From Bacteroidota bacterium (GTDB lineage: Bacteria > Bacteroidota > Ignavibacteria > UBA10030): DNA of 16,110 bases. Position numbers and translations under genes: made by a program. The stretch's first letter is position 1; every line of letters begins with the position of its first letter. Below, piece by piece: positions 6,921 to 14,008 of this stretch. The notes beneath the pieces are model-generated. The model saw only the letters and a list, made by a program, of their open reading frames with translations, searched no databases and was not told where the DNA came from. The stretch lies in NCBI GenBank assembly GCA_003453835.1, contig DMMN01000149.1, positions 1-16,110 of the forward strand, given 5' to 3'.

Positions 6921-9752
6921 TCACTCAGACTGGCTGGATTGAGCGGGGGGCTTCCGCGCTATGGTGGCCACGAACTCAGGGTCCGTGGCGATAGAGAGAA
7001 AATCGGAGTCGAGAATTTCATACGCTCTAAACTCTAGCGCTACCGCCTTGGCCAGGGCTTCGAGGCAACTCTTCTTATCCTGTTGAACGGCAAACATCCG
7101 TGCCGTGAAGTACGTCAGATCTACCGATTCGGGGGCGATGGTTTCGGCTCGTTCCATCTCCTTCTTCGCGGCATCGACTCTCCCTCTTCGTGATTGGAGC
7201 AGGGCGAGATAGGCGATCGATTCCACGTCGTTCGGATTCGCCGTCAACGCCTTGTCTGCGGCGGCGATCCCCTTATCAAGCTCGGCGAGAGATTCCATGG
7301 ACTTGCCCCGGAAATTGTTCGCTCTCGCGATCCAATAGTACAGCTTCGCCTTCGTTCGGTCATCGGCCCCTTGAAGGTACTTCTCACAGAACCGGACGAT
7401 CTTGGCCTCCAGGTCTTCCTGCGTGTGGACGCTCACCCAAGCGCTGAACTTGTAGCGGACGGAAGTCAAAGAGTCGGGTGCACCGAAATTCGTCGCCAGG
7501 TCGTACGCGGCAGCCGCCTGATCGTATTCTCTCTTGAAGTGATGCAGCAGGCCTTTGACCAGGAACGACTCCGGGTGTCTAGGATCCAGTCGAACGACGG
7601 TCGTTACGTACTGACTCGCCTTTTCGTAGTCGCCCTCGATAATCGAGAGCCAGGCAAGCTGGCGATGGCCGTCTGCGCTGCCGGCTTGAAGCGAAAGCCC
7701 CTTGTTGGCGGCCTCTCGTGCGCCATCAAATCTCTGCAGATAGCGATTGATCTCGGCGATAACCGTATAGGTTTGAGCAATTCCCTGATGAAGGGTTATT
7801 GCAGCCCGGGACATGTTGAACGCCTCACCCAGCAAGCTTCTGTCACGCTCGCCCCCGCGTTTGTATTGTTCCAGGATACCCTTCCCCAGAGCCGCATACG
7901 CCTGAGCGAATACTGAGTCGCCCTGCAACGCCGTTTTCAGGCAAACGACACCTGAGTCGATCGCGGCATCGTTCTGCTGCTGAATGAGATGTTGCCCCCT
8001 GATGTAGAGATCGTAGCTCCATTCATTCGACGTGAACCGTTGAGCCGGAAGACCGGGCGCTTCGATATTGAGCGCAGTGAGTATTCCGCCGGCGGCTTTG
8101 ATTGCCAGATCGTTTAACCCGACACTCGTTCCTTGGAACGTGGATTCCCAGATCGTCTGTTGATCTTCGACTTTGATCAGCTTTACCGAAATCGACACGC
8201 CATGGGTTTCTTGATACGTACCAAGTACAACATGTGACGTGCCGAAGGCACTGCCCGCCTGTGCGAGATTGACCCCTTTTGATTCCAATCTTGTAGCGCT
8301 CGATGGGGCCGTTACCGTCAGTTGCGTAGCTCGGGCAAGATTTTCTGCTATGAGTTGGGCAACCGCAGCTCCCTTGTAGTTGTCTTCGCCGACCAATTGC
8401 CCGTACTCAAATGCGAGCACAGCAACAGCAGGAGGACCCGACGAGAAGACGCCGGGGAGGAGCAGGTAAACGGCTAGTGCAGCGACAACAAGGACGCCCG
8501 CGCCGATTCCCGCGTAAAGCCCTAGTTTTGATTTCTTGGCAGCCGACTGTTGTGTCCGTGCTTTTTGACCTGCGGCAAGCTTCGCTTGTCGGAGAGCTTC
8601 TTCGGCCTCCCGACGTTGACGTTCGATCTCTTCCTGAGCCTTCTGCTCTGCCTCCAATGCTTGAAGTCGCACGAGTTCGACTTTGGCCTGTTCCGCTTGT
8701 TTGATCTGCTCTTCGAGCTGCTTTGCCTCGGCGTTTTTCGGATCGATCATATAAACTTCTTTGACAACCGCGACGGCGTCCGCGAACCGATCCTGTTCCA
8801 CGAATTGCATTGCCCGTTGCAGACAGTCCTGAATCTTGCGGTGCCGCTCTTCTTCCTTTCGTTTCTTTTCTTCCCGCAAGCGTTGCCGGCGCCCCTCCTC
8901 TTCCCGTTTCGAGCGCTCCTCTTCAATTTGCAGCAGCAGCATCTGCGCGCCGTAGTGGACGGAGACGATCTTGTAGATCTCCTTAATCTCCTCGTCTGCC
9001 TTTTCCAGATTTCCCTCCCGGAACGCTTCCTCCGCCCGCTTCAAGATCTCGTCCGCTTTGGTCTGTCGTTCCTGCTCCTCTTTCTGCTTCTCTTCACCGG
9101 CTTTTTTTGCGGCCTCGACGAGTTTCGCTTCCTCCTCCTCTTGTTTGCTGATTGCGTCTGCTTTTTTTCTGGTTGGAGCCTGGCGGGCCGATTGGGAGGG
9201 TTCGGAAAGATCAGGGATGGAATCGAGGAGAATTTCGTACACTTCGACAGGTTCGGCAATATTCTTCAGCTCGATCGCGCCAATATCATACACTCGGATC
9301 TGCATCTTCTTCTTCACTTGCTTGTAGACGTCTTCCGAGATGCAAATGCGGGACGGCTCGGTGATCGCCTCGATGCGGGCGGCGATGTTGACACCGTCGC
9401 CGAAAATGTCGTTCCCGATCGTGACCACATCCCCCAGGTGGATGCCGACGCGGATTTCGATCTTCTCGAACTCCGACTTCTCCTTGTTGTAGTTCCAGAA
9501 CGATTCCTGAGCGTCGATGGCACATTTGACCGCATTCACCGCGCTCGAGAAATCCACCATGAATGAGTCACCGATGGATTTGATTACAATTCCGCCATGT
9601 CTTTCCACAACCTCTTTCATCATCGCATCGTGCACGCGGAGGACTTGCAGTCCGGCAACCTCGTCTTCTCCCATTTTCTTGGAGAAGTTCTTGATGTCCG
9701 TGAACATGATGGCGGCGAGCTTGCGGACCCCGGTGTCTTGATCGGATGCCAT
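6921..9752 (-). CDS. Transmembrane class III adenylyl cyclase with coiled-coil stalk and periplasmic TPR domain
   Basis: This is a 943-residue predicted receptor cyclase making cAMP. Residues about 10-175 are a complete class III catalytic domain. The metal Asp residues are D19 (FTDI) and D62 (SIGDSF). K58 and D115 (DIFG) are at the positions that select adenine, and N122 and R126 (VNIAAR) are the transition-state pair, so ATP rather than GTP is the expected substrate. Residues about 200-405 are strongly charged coiled coil holding two similar TPR-like hairpins (about 233-280 and 307-354). A single membrane helix lies at about 410-433, preceded by Lys residues, which puts the cyclase inside the cell. 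Residues about 441-545 resemble the FlgO/TolB-like domain found in other cyclase-TPR proteins. Residues about 575-925 are TPR repeats (for example DYEKASQYVTTVVRLDPRHP), predicted periplasmic. The ATG has no good Shine-Dalgarno. A candidate promoter lies about 150 bp upstream. The ligand is unknown. Confidence 0.9.
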   Translation of the reverse strand: MASDQDTGVRKLAAIMFTDIKNFSKKMGEDEVAGLQVLRVHDAMMKEVVERHGGIVIKSIGDSFMVDFSSAVNAVKCAIDAQESFWNYNKEKSEFEKIEIRVGIHLGDVVTIGNDIFGDGVNIAARIEAITEPSRICISEDVYKQVKKKMQIRVYDIGAIELKNIAEPVEVYEILLDSIPDLSEPSQSARQAPTRKKADAISKQEEEEAKLVEAAKKAGEEKQKEEQERQTKADEILKRAEEAFREGNLEKADEEIKEIYKIVSVHYGAQMLLLQIEEERSKREEEGRRQRLREEKKRKEEERHRKIQDCLQRAMQFVEQDRFADAVAVVKEVYMIDPKNAEAKQLEEQIKQAEQAKVELVRLQALEAEQKAQEEIERQRREAEEALRQAKLAAGQKARTQQSAAKKSKLGLYAGIGAGVLVVAALAVYLLLPGVFSSGPPAVAVLAFEYGQLVGEDNYKGAAVAQLIAENLARATQLTVTAPSSATRLESKGVNLAQAGSAFGTSHVVLGTYQETHGVSISVKLIKVEDQQTIWESTFQGTSVGLNDLAIKAAGGILTALNIEAPGLPAQRFTSNEWSYDLYIRGQHLIQQQNDAAIDSGVVCLKTALQGDSVFAQAYAALGKGILEQYKRGGERDRSLLGEAFNMSRAAITLHQGIAQTYTVIAEINRYLQRFDGAREAANKGLSLQAGSADGHRQLAWLSIIEGDYEKASQYVTTVVRLDPRHPESFLVKGLLHHFKREYDQAAAAYDLATNFGAPDSLTSVRYKFSAWVSVHTQEDLEAKIVRFCEKYLQGADDRTKAKLYYWIARANNFRGKSMESLAELDKGIAAADKALTANPNDVESIAYLALLQSRRGRVDAAKKEMERAETIAPESVDLTYFTARMFAVQQDKKSCLEALAKAVALEFRAYEILDSDFLSIATDPEFVATIARKPPAQSSQSE

Positions 9753-9812
9753 GGTGGACTAACGTGCTTGCGCTTTCATTGAACGGATAGTGGGTGGTAA
9801 GGAAAGGCCCGG

Positions 9813-9832
9813 CAATCGGTACCCCCCGATTG
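9813..9832 (-). promoter_or_regulatory. Hairpin in the cyclase 5' leader
   Basis: CAATCGG (9813-9819) and CCGATTG (9826-9832) form a perfect 7-bp stem with a 6-base loop, 60 bp upstream of the cyclase start. If transcription begins near 9899 this sits in the untranslated leader. A second, weaker pairing, ACACGT (9844-9849) with ACGTGT (9870-9875), lies further upstream. The rest of the 283-bp gap (9753-10035) shows no gene. The inverted repeat could instead be an operator in DNA form. Confidence 0.35.
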
Positions 9833-9905
9833 TCGTTGAGCGAACACGTCTTGTCAGGGGCCGCTGTAAACGTGTCCGAGAGCGCTGGTTTCCATACGGT
9901 GCTCC

Positions 9906-9934
9906 AAGATATTCACTCGTTCCCGGAATGTCAA
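9906..9934 (-). promoter_or_regulatory. Candidate sigma70-like promoter for the cyclase gene
   Basis: Read on the minus strand, TTGACA (9934-9929) is followed after exactly 17 bases by TATCTT (9911-9906), a good -35 / -10 pair. Predicted start is near 9899, giving a leader of about 145 bases to the ATG at 9752. A second TTGACA lies 32 bp further upstream (9966-9961) without a matching -10; together they form an ATTGACA direct repeat. Confidence 0.5.
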
Positions 9935-10035
9935 TATGGGTGCTAACATAAAGAAGCCCGTGTCAATCTTAAGCAATCACTGCGGCGAGCCGAAAAAGAA
10001 GATGGATGGTTCAGACGGCCCCATGAGGAGAACCG

Positions 10036-12159
10036 CTAGCCTTTGAGGTAGTATTTCCGCGCATACTCTGCTACCATGCGGTCGGTGTTGTACACGGGGA
10101 TGAGGGTACGCATCGCATTGCGGATGCGCGCAATCCACCGTACAGGTATCCCCCGCTCATTCCTCGAATAAAACTCGGGGATGACCTGCTCCGCGAGACC
10201 TGTGAACAGATCGGCGAAGTCCTTTTCGTCCTGTGCTTCGAGGTCGGATTCCGTTTCGCCATCCCCGATTCCCCAGCCGTTCGTGCCGTTAAAACCCTCG
10301 CACCACCATCCATCAAGAATGCTAAAATTAAGCCCGCCGTGGATGACGACCTTCTGTCCGCTCGTGCCGCTCGCTTCCAACGGGCGGCGTGGATTGTTGA
10401 GCCAGACATCGGCTCCGGCAACCATCTGGCGTGCGACGTTCATGTCATAGTTCTCTAGAAATACCACCTTGCCGGAAAACTGAGGGTGATGAGACATCTC
10501 CACGATCTTCTGGATGAACCTCTTTCCTTCGTTATCTCTTGGATGCGCCTTGCCGGCGAAGACGATTTGAAGTGGCCGCTGTGGATCGTTGAAGACGGGG
10601 ATCATTCGTTCGAGATGCCGGAAGAGGAGAGGAGCGCGTTTGTAGGTTGCGAATCTTCTGGCAAAACAGATCGTCAGCGCGTCGGGTGAAAGAACATGGT
10701 CAAGAGAGCTCGAGCCGTCGCCTCCGATTCTGAGATACTGGTCGCGGAGCCGCAGGCGTACGAATTCGATCAGGTCTCGTCGAAGAACATACCGCAACGC
10801 CCACAGCTCTTCGTCGGTGGCGAGACCGTCAAACTCGATCTTGTGCCAGTAGTCGGCATCCATGAGCTTGTCCGTCCAGTCGATGCCGAGGCGCTTGTTC
10901 CAGAAGTCGTGTGCTTTCCGCGTGGCCCAACTTGGCGTGTGAATGCCGTTGGTTACGTGTCCGATCGGTATCTCACCGGTGGGACGAAAGGGATACAGTT
11001 CCTTCCACATCTCCCTGCTGACGAGGCCGTGAAGGCGGCTCACGCCGTTGGCTGCCCGCGACATCTTGAGGGCAAGCACAGTCATCGTGAACAGCTGATG
11101 AGGATCGCCGGGATTGATGCGACCGAACGACATCAGTTGGTCGAGGGAAAGATGTGTATCGCTCCAGAAGTTTCCGAGGAGGTGATGCATTAACTCCTGG
11201 CTGAAACGATCGTGGCCGGCAGGAACGGGAGTGTGTGTCGTGAAGATGCATCGCGCGATGACGGAGTCTTGCGCCTCTTCAAGGTTCTTCCCGGCCTTCA
11301 ACTCCTCGCGCAAGAGCTCAAGCGTCAGGAATGCCGAATGACCCTCGTTCATGTGAAAGACTGCCGGATAAACCTTCAGCGAGTTGAGAAGACGGACTCC
11401 TCCGATCCCGAGGATGATCTCCTGGCCGACCCGAGTGTCGATGTCGCCGCCGTAGACGTGCGCCGTGAGACCCTGGAAGTGTTGGTCGTTCTCCGGAAGA
11501 TTGGTGTCGAGCAAATACAGAGTCGCTCTTCCGATGCGCGCCCGCCATGCCTGAAAGTACACCGTGCTGTGACCGATCTCGACGGAGTTGAGCAGGCGCC
11601 CGCCTTCGGGCTGTGTGACGAGCTCCAGGGGGAGGCGCTCCGGATGATAGATCGGATACAACTCCTGTTGCCAGCCATCCGGACCGACGCGCTGCTGGAA
11701 GTACCCCTGCCGATAGAAGAGCCCGATCCCAATGAACGGAATGCCAAGATCGCTGGCCGATTTCATATGGTCGCCGGACAGAACCCCGAGTCCTCCGGAA
11801 TAGATCGGCAGCGACTCATGAAGTCCGAACTCTGCGCTGAAATAGGCAACGGGTCCCTTCAACTCCGCGATATGCTCGGATGCCCACGTTATGCGTGAAT
11901 CCAGATACGATTCAAATTCCTGTAGCACCTCTTGAACGGTCTTGGAGAAATCGGGATCGTGGAGCCGGGCGGTCAGTTCCTGGCGTGAGATATCGTGCAG
12001 GACGTCGACTGCGTTATGGTTTGACCGCTCCCAGGCAAGAGGGGAGAGTTCCCGGAAGATTTCCTGAGCTTGCGGGTTCCAGGTCCACCAGAGATTGTGT
12101 GCGAGTGTGTGAAGTTGTTCGGCGAGTGATGTGAGGATTTCGTTCGTTTGTTCTTCCAT
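10036..12159 (-). CDS. glgP: Alpha-glucan phosphorylase (GT35, short type)
   Basis: This 707-residue cytoplasmic enzyme phosphorolyses alpha-1,4-glucan (glycogen or maltodextrin) to glucose 1-phosphate. Residues about 10-120 are the N-terminal DUF3417-type region of the short bacterial/archaeal phosphorylases (NLWWTWNPQAQEIF). Substrate and phosphate site motifs follow: AYFSAEFGLHESLPIYSGGL at 105-124, HMNEGHSAF at 269-277, THTPVPAGHDRF at 308-319 and GHVTNGIHTPSW at 400-411. Then come RRFATYKR at 501-508 and, near the C-terminus, the PLP-binding lysine K603 in EASGTSGQK. Length (about 700 against about 800-850 for E. coli MalP/GlgP) fits the short subfamily. The ATG is the only good start by family alignment; a GGGAAGG lies at 12167-12161 but only one base from the ATG, so initiation may be weak or leaderless. 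It lies 168 bp after the HipA-like gene and 283 bp before the cyclase gene. No convincing terminator follows. Confidence 0.94.
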   Translation of the reverse strand: MEEQTNEILTSLAEQLHTLAHNLWWTWNPQAQEIFRELSPLAWERSNHNAVDVLHDISRQELTARLHDPDFSKTVQEVLQEFESYLDSRITWASEHIAELKGPVAYFSAEFGLHESLPIYSGGLGVLSGDHMKSASDLGIPFIGIGLFYRQGYFQQRVGPDGWQQELYPIYHPERLPLELVTQPEGGRLLNSVEIGHSTVYFQAWRARIGRATLYLLDTNLPENDQHFQGLTAHVYGGDIDTRVGQEIILGIGGVRLLNSLKVYPAVFHMNEGHSAFLTLELLREELKAGKNLEEAQDSVIARCIFTTHTPVPAGHDRFSQELMHHLLGNFWSDTHLSLDQLMSFGRINPGDPHQLFTMTVLALKMSRAANGVSRLHGLVSREMWKELYPFRPTGEIPIGHVTNGIHTPSWATRKAHDFWNKRLGIDWTDKLMDADYWHKIEFDGLATDEELWALRYVLRRDLIEFVRLRLRDQYLRIGGDGSSSLDHVLSPDALTICFARRFATYKRAPLLFRHLERMIPVFNDPQRPLQIVFAGKAHPRDNEGKRFIQKIVEMSHHPQFSGKVVFLENYDMNVARQMVAGADVWLNNPRRPLEASGTSGQKVVIHGGLNFSILDGWWCEGFNGTNGWGIGDGETESDLEAQDEKDFADLFTGLAEQVIPEFYSRNERGIPVRWIARIRNAMRTLIPVYNTDRMVAEYARKYYLKG

Positions 12160-12327
12160 ACCTTCCCGTCATGCGCATTGCGGTGGACTTAAATCGCACT
12201 CAGAATGCCAAAAATTTGTTCCAAATTCCAGAGTCAGGAGTAAATTCTTGCCGCTGCGTGTGGAAGATGTGGAAGCGGCGGGGAAGGGAGGGAGTTCGTG
12301 GGGCGATCGAAAGCTTTTCAGAACGGA

Positions 12328-13197
12328 TCAGAGCGGCCACTTCGATTCGAATGCCTTGCGATTGGCAAGCAGCCGTGCCTTCCTTGCTTCCGCGCTTTCC
12401 AATGGAGTTTCGTCGAGCAACGACAACCGACGCTCGAGAATCGCACGGGCGTCTTCGAAAATCGTCGTGAGCCCTGTGAGAAGATCTTGTTTTGTTCGAT
12501 CAGTCTCAGCAAGCCATTCATCCGGCATCGACTCTACGATTTCCTCCAGTGCCTCGGCGTCGATGATAGGTTGGACGATTTCGATGTCCTCTTTCTTGCA
12601 GTAGAACGGATGCCTCCGTATCAACGGCAGGAAGAGGTTTTCGGAATAGGCCCCGCCGTTCAAGAGCATCTTGATCGCCATCGTTGAGGCGAAGTCGATG
12701 CAATACATTTCGTTTCCCGAGAAGACCATATTGGGATTAAGGTCTGTCCGGTCGATATTGAGGAACAGGGCGTCGAAGGCATAGATGCGTTCTCTGATCG
12801 GGACGTCTGTTGTTTCTGCGAGACGTCGATCGAAAGGCGTGGCCCCTTCGATGAACTCGACACCCAGGTTGATGCCGAGGCTTCTCAGGATGAGATCGTT
12901 GATGTCGGGATCCCTCTCTTCATCGACGAGATCTGCCGTGATGGTCACGAGATGCGGTGTCGGCACAGGGAGGCCGGCATGTCGGGCAAGCCAGAGAGCG
13001 GTCCAATCCACGGCATTGGCGAGAGGGCCTTCACCGGTTCCTTTCCATTTGATGATACATTTCGAGCCGCTGCTCGTTTCGACGAGCACCGGAAGCGAAG
13101 ATCCGCCCCGGAAATCTCTGATGATCGTCTCTGCTTTGGGATGCACTGTTGAGGTGTTCTCGCTTTGGTTGGAAAGTGACGAGTAATGAATTCGCAA
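12328..13197 (-). CDS. HipA-like (HipA_2-type) kinase domain protein
   Basis: This protein of up to 289 residues has the fold of HipA-related kinases. K50 in CIIKWKGTGEGPLAN fits the ATP-contacting lysine and following loop. D149 in FDALFLNIDRTDLNPNMVF is the catalytic-loop Asp with Asn residues N154 and N156. D168 in MYCIDFA fits the metal-binding Asp. I place it in the short HipA_2 group rather than with the roughly 440-residue HipA toxin. There is no HipB-like antitoxin and no DUF3037 gene next to it, although DUF3037 is the usual neighbour of HipA_2 as far as I recall. The given start is TTG at 13197-13195, the first possible start after the in-frame stop TGA at 13221-13219. It has no Shine-Dalgarno. 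GTG at 13146-13144 (giving 272 residues, beginning just before the domain) is at least as likely. No in-frame ATG exists before the domain. The target is unknown. Confidence 0.75.
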   Translation of the reverse strand: MRIHYSSLSNQSENTSTVHPKAETIIRDFRGGSSLPVLVETSSGSKCIIKWKGTGEGPLANAVDWTALWLARHAGLPVPTPHLVTITADLVDEERDPDINDLILRSLGINLGVEFIEGATPFDRRLAETTDVPIRERIYAFDALFLNIDRTDLNPNMVFSGNEMYCIDFASTMAIKMLLNGGAYSENLFLPLIRRHPFYCKKEDIEIVQPIIDAEALEEIVESMPDEWLAETDRTKQDLLTGLTTIFEDARAILERRLSLLDETPLESAEARKARLLANRKAFESKWPL

Positions 13198-13263
13198 TTC
13201 TGAATCGTGCCTTAAGGGTCATCCGTTCCTCAATGACAGAGACGTCGGAACAGGAGCGATTGA

Positions 13264-13800
13264 TTAGCGGCGCGGGTCTATCAGCATTGCGTTCAATTGC
13301 CTGTAGTTGATGATGCCGCCGTTTGCCTTGAGATGTCTGACGACGGCAACGGCTCTTGCGGTACGTTTCTCTGGGTTCTTGACCAGGCCGATGATGTACA
13401 GCAGCGTTCGCTGTCTCCCTTGCGTAAGGGCATGAAACAAGGTGCTGCCTTCGGGATCTTGACGGAGAAGCTCCTGTAATTCTGCAGGCAAGGGTAAGCC
13501 GTACGTGCTGAGGTCCTTCTTCAAGGTGACCTGGACCTCGATACCGAAGTCGAGTCCGAGCGCATCGCGCATGTTCTTATTCACTGTGATGACGAAGGTC
13601 CCGCCCCTCTGGGGCAAGATCGCGCACTGGTGCTCAGCAGAGCCGTTGACGGAGCACAGGACGCGGCGGGAACCTGTGCCGCTCAACCGCTCTACGATTC
13701 GTTTCGGCACGCGGAAATGGCAACCCCAGAGCCTGTTGACTGATCGCTCCAGGATCGACGTGAATCGGAATCCATTTTTTGGAGGTGTTGCTTTCTTCAA
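13264..13800 (-). CDS. DUF1905 / YdeI-OmpD-associated family protein
   Basis: This 178-residue, probably cytoplasmic protein has two small conserved domains. A DUF1905 beta barrel spans about residues 12-95 (RSVNRLWGCHFRVPKRIVER, SRRVLCSVNGS, FVITVNKNMRDALGLDFG). A YdeI-type helical segment spans about 102-165 (LFHALTQGRQRTLLYIIGLVKN, VRHLKANGG). Proteins of this pair are widespread. The family name 'bacteriocin protection' comes from Salmonella YdeI and says little about its role here. The only usable start is TTG at 13800-13798: the in-frame stop TAG lies at 13818-13816, there is no ATG or GTG before the domain, and no Shine-Dalgarno is visible. A small insertion element ends 11 bp upstream, so the native promoter and leader have been displaced. 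The HipA-like gene follows 66 bp downstream on the same strand and may be co-transcribed. Confidence 0.82.
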   Translation of the reverse strand: MKKATPPKNGFRFTSILERSVNRLWGCHFRVPKRIVERLSGTGSRRVLCSVNGSAEHQCAILPQRGGTFVITVNKNMRDALGLDFGIEVQVTLKKDLSTYGLPLPAELQELLRQDPEGSTLFHALTQGRQRTLLYIIGLVKNPEKRTARAVAVVRHLKANGGIINYRQLNAMLIDPRR

Positions 13801-13803
13801 GGT

Positions 13804-13811
13804 GTGAAGTC
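13804..13811. repeat. Left copy of the 8-bp target-site duplication
   Basis: GTGAAGTC abuts the left terminal inverted repeat of the small insertion element and is identical to the copy at 14001-14008. Confidence 0.82.
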
Positions 13812-14000
13812 GTAACTACTCAGCCAAAAACCCTTTGAGAGGAAACGATTCGGCCCACGAGGCACCCCGACCAGGAGACTGTCGGGGCAGGCGCGGAAGA
13901 CGCGAAATATTGTGTTTCGGCATGAAGAAGTCGAGAGACCGTTAATAGCGTTCGAATGTTTAGCGTGTTTAGTGGACATTTGGCCAAGGTGAGTAGTTAC
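13812..14000. mobile_element. 189-bp non-autonomous IS (MITE), IS66-like ends
   Basis: GTAACTACTCA at 13812-13822 and its exact complement TGAGTAGTTAC at 13990-14000 are 11-bp terminal inverted repeats. Immediately outside both ends is the same 8-base word, GTGAAGTC (13804-13811 and 14001-14008), a perfect target duplication. GTAA termini with 8-bp duplications are characteristic of the IS66 family, so I infer mobilisation by an IS66-type transposase in trans. No transposase is encoded: the only internal frame is a 60-residue minus-strand ORF (13979-13797) running out through the left end. Inside are a 7-bp stem, CCCCGAC (13865-13871) with GTCGGGG (13881-13887), loop 9, and a tandem 9-mer, TGTTTAGCG / TGTTTAGTG (13957-13974). 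The exact duplication suggests a fairly recent insertion. Confidence 0.82.
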
Positions 14001-14008
14001 GTGAAGTC
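14001..14008. repeat. Right copy of the 8-bp target-site duplication
   Basis: GTGAAGTC abuts the right terminal inverted repeat. Deleting 13812-14008 in thought rejoins the sequence as ...GGTGTGAAGTCAAGGAAC..., the presumed pre-insertion state. Confidence 0.82.

Noticed and set aside
8550..9566. 338-residue plus-strand open frame, very rich in Leu and Phe, looking like a membrane protein
   Set aside because: It is the antisense of the Glu/Lys/Arg-rich coiled coil and part of the catalytic domain of the cyclase. The Leu/Phe richness follows from reading GAA/GAG/AAG codons backwards, and the minus-strand frame has clear domains.
10696..11898. Plus-strand open frames of 165 and 228 residues opposite the phosphorylase gene
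   Set aside because: They show no family motifs and lie fully antisense to a well-supported phosphorylase with its PLP lysine motif intact.
12328..13800. Reading HipA-like plus YdeI as a toxin-antitoxin pair
   Set aside because: YdeI/DUF1905 has no DNA-binding helix-turn-helix and is not a HipB relative. The kinase belongs to the short HipA_2 type, so toxin-antitoxin activity is not supported.
13797..13979. 60-residue minus-strand frame inside the small insertion element, beginning MSTKHAKHSN
   Set aside because: The sequence derives from the tandem CTAAACA-type repeat and the element's hairpin and runs out through the terminal repeat; it has no protein-like features.
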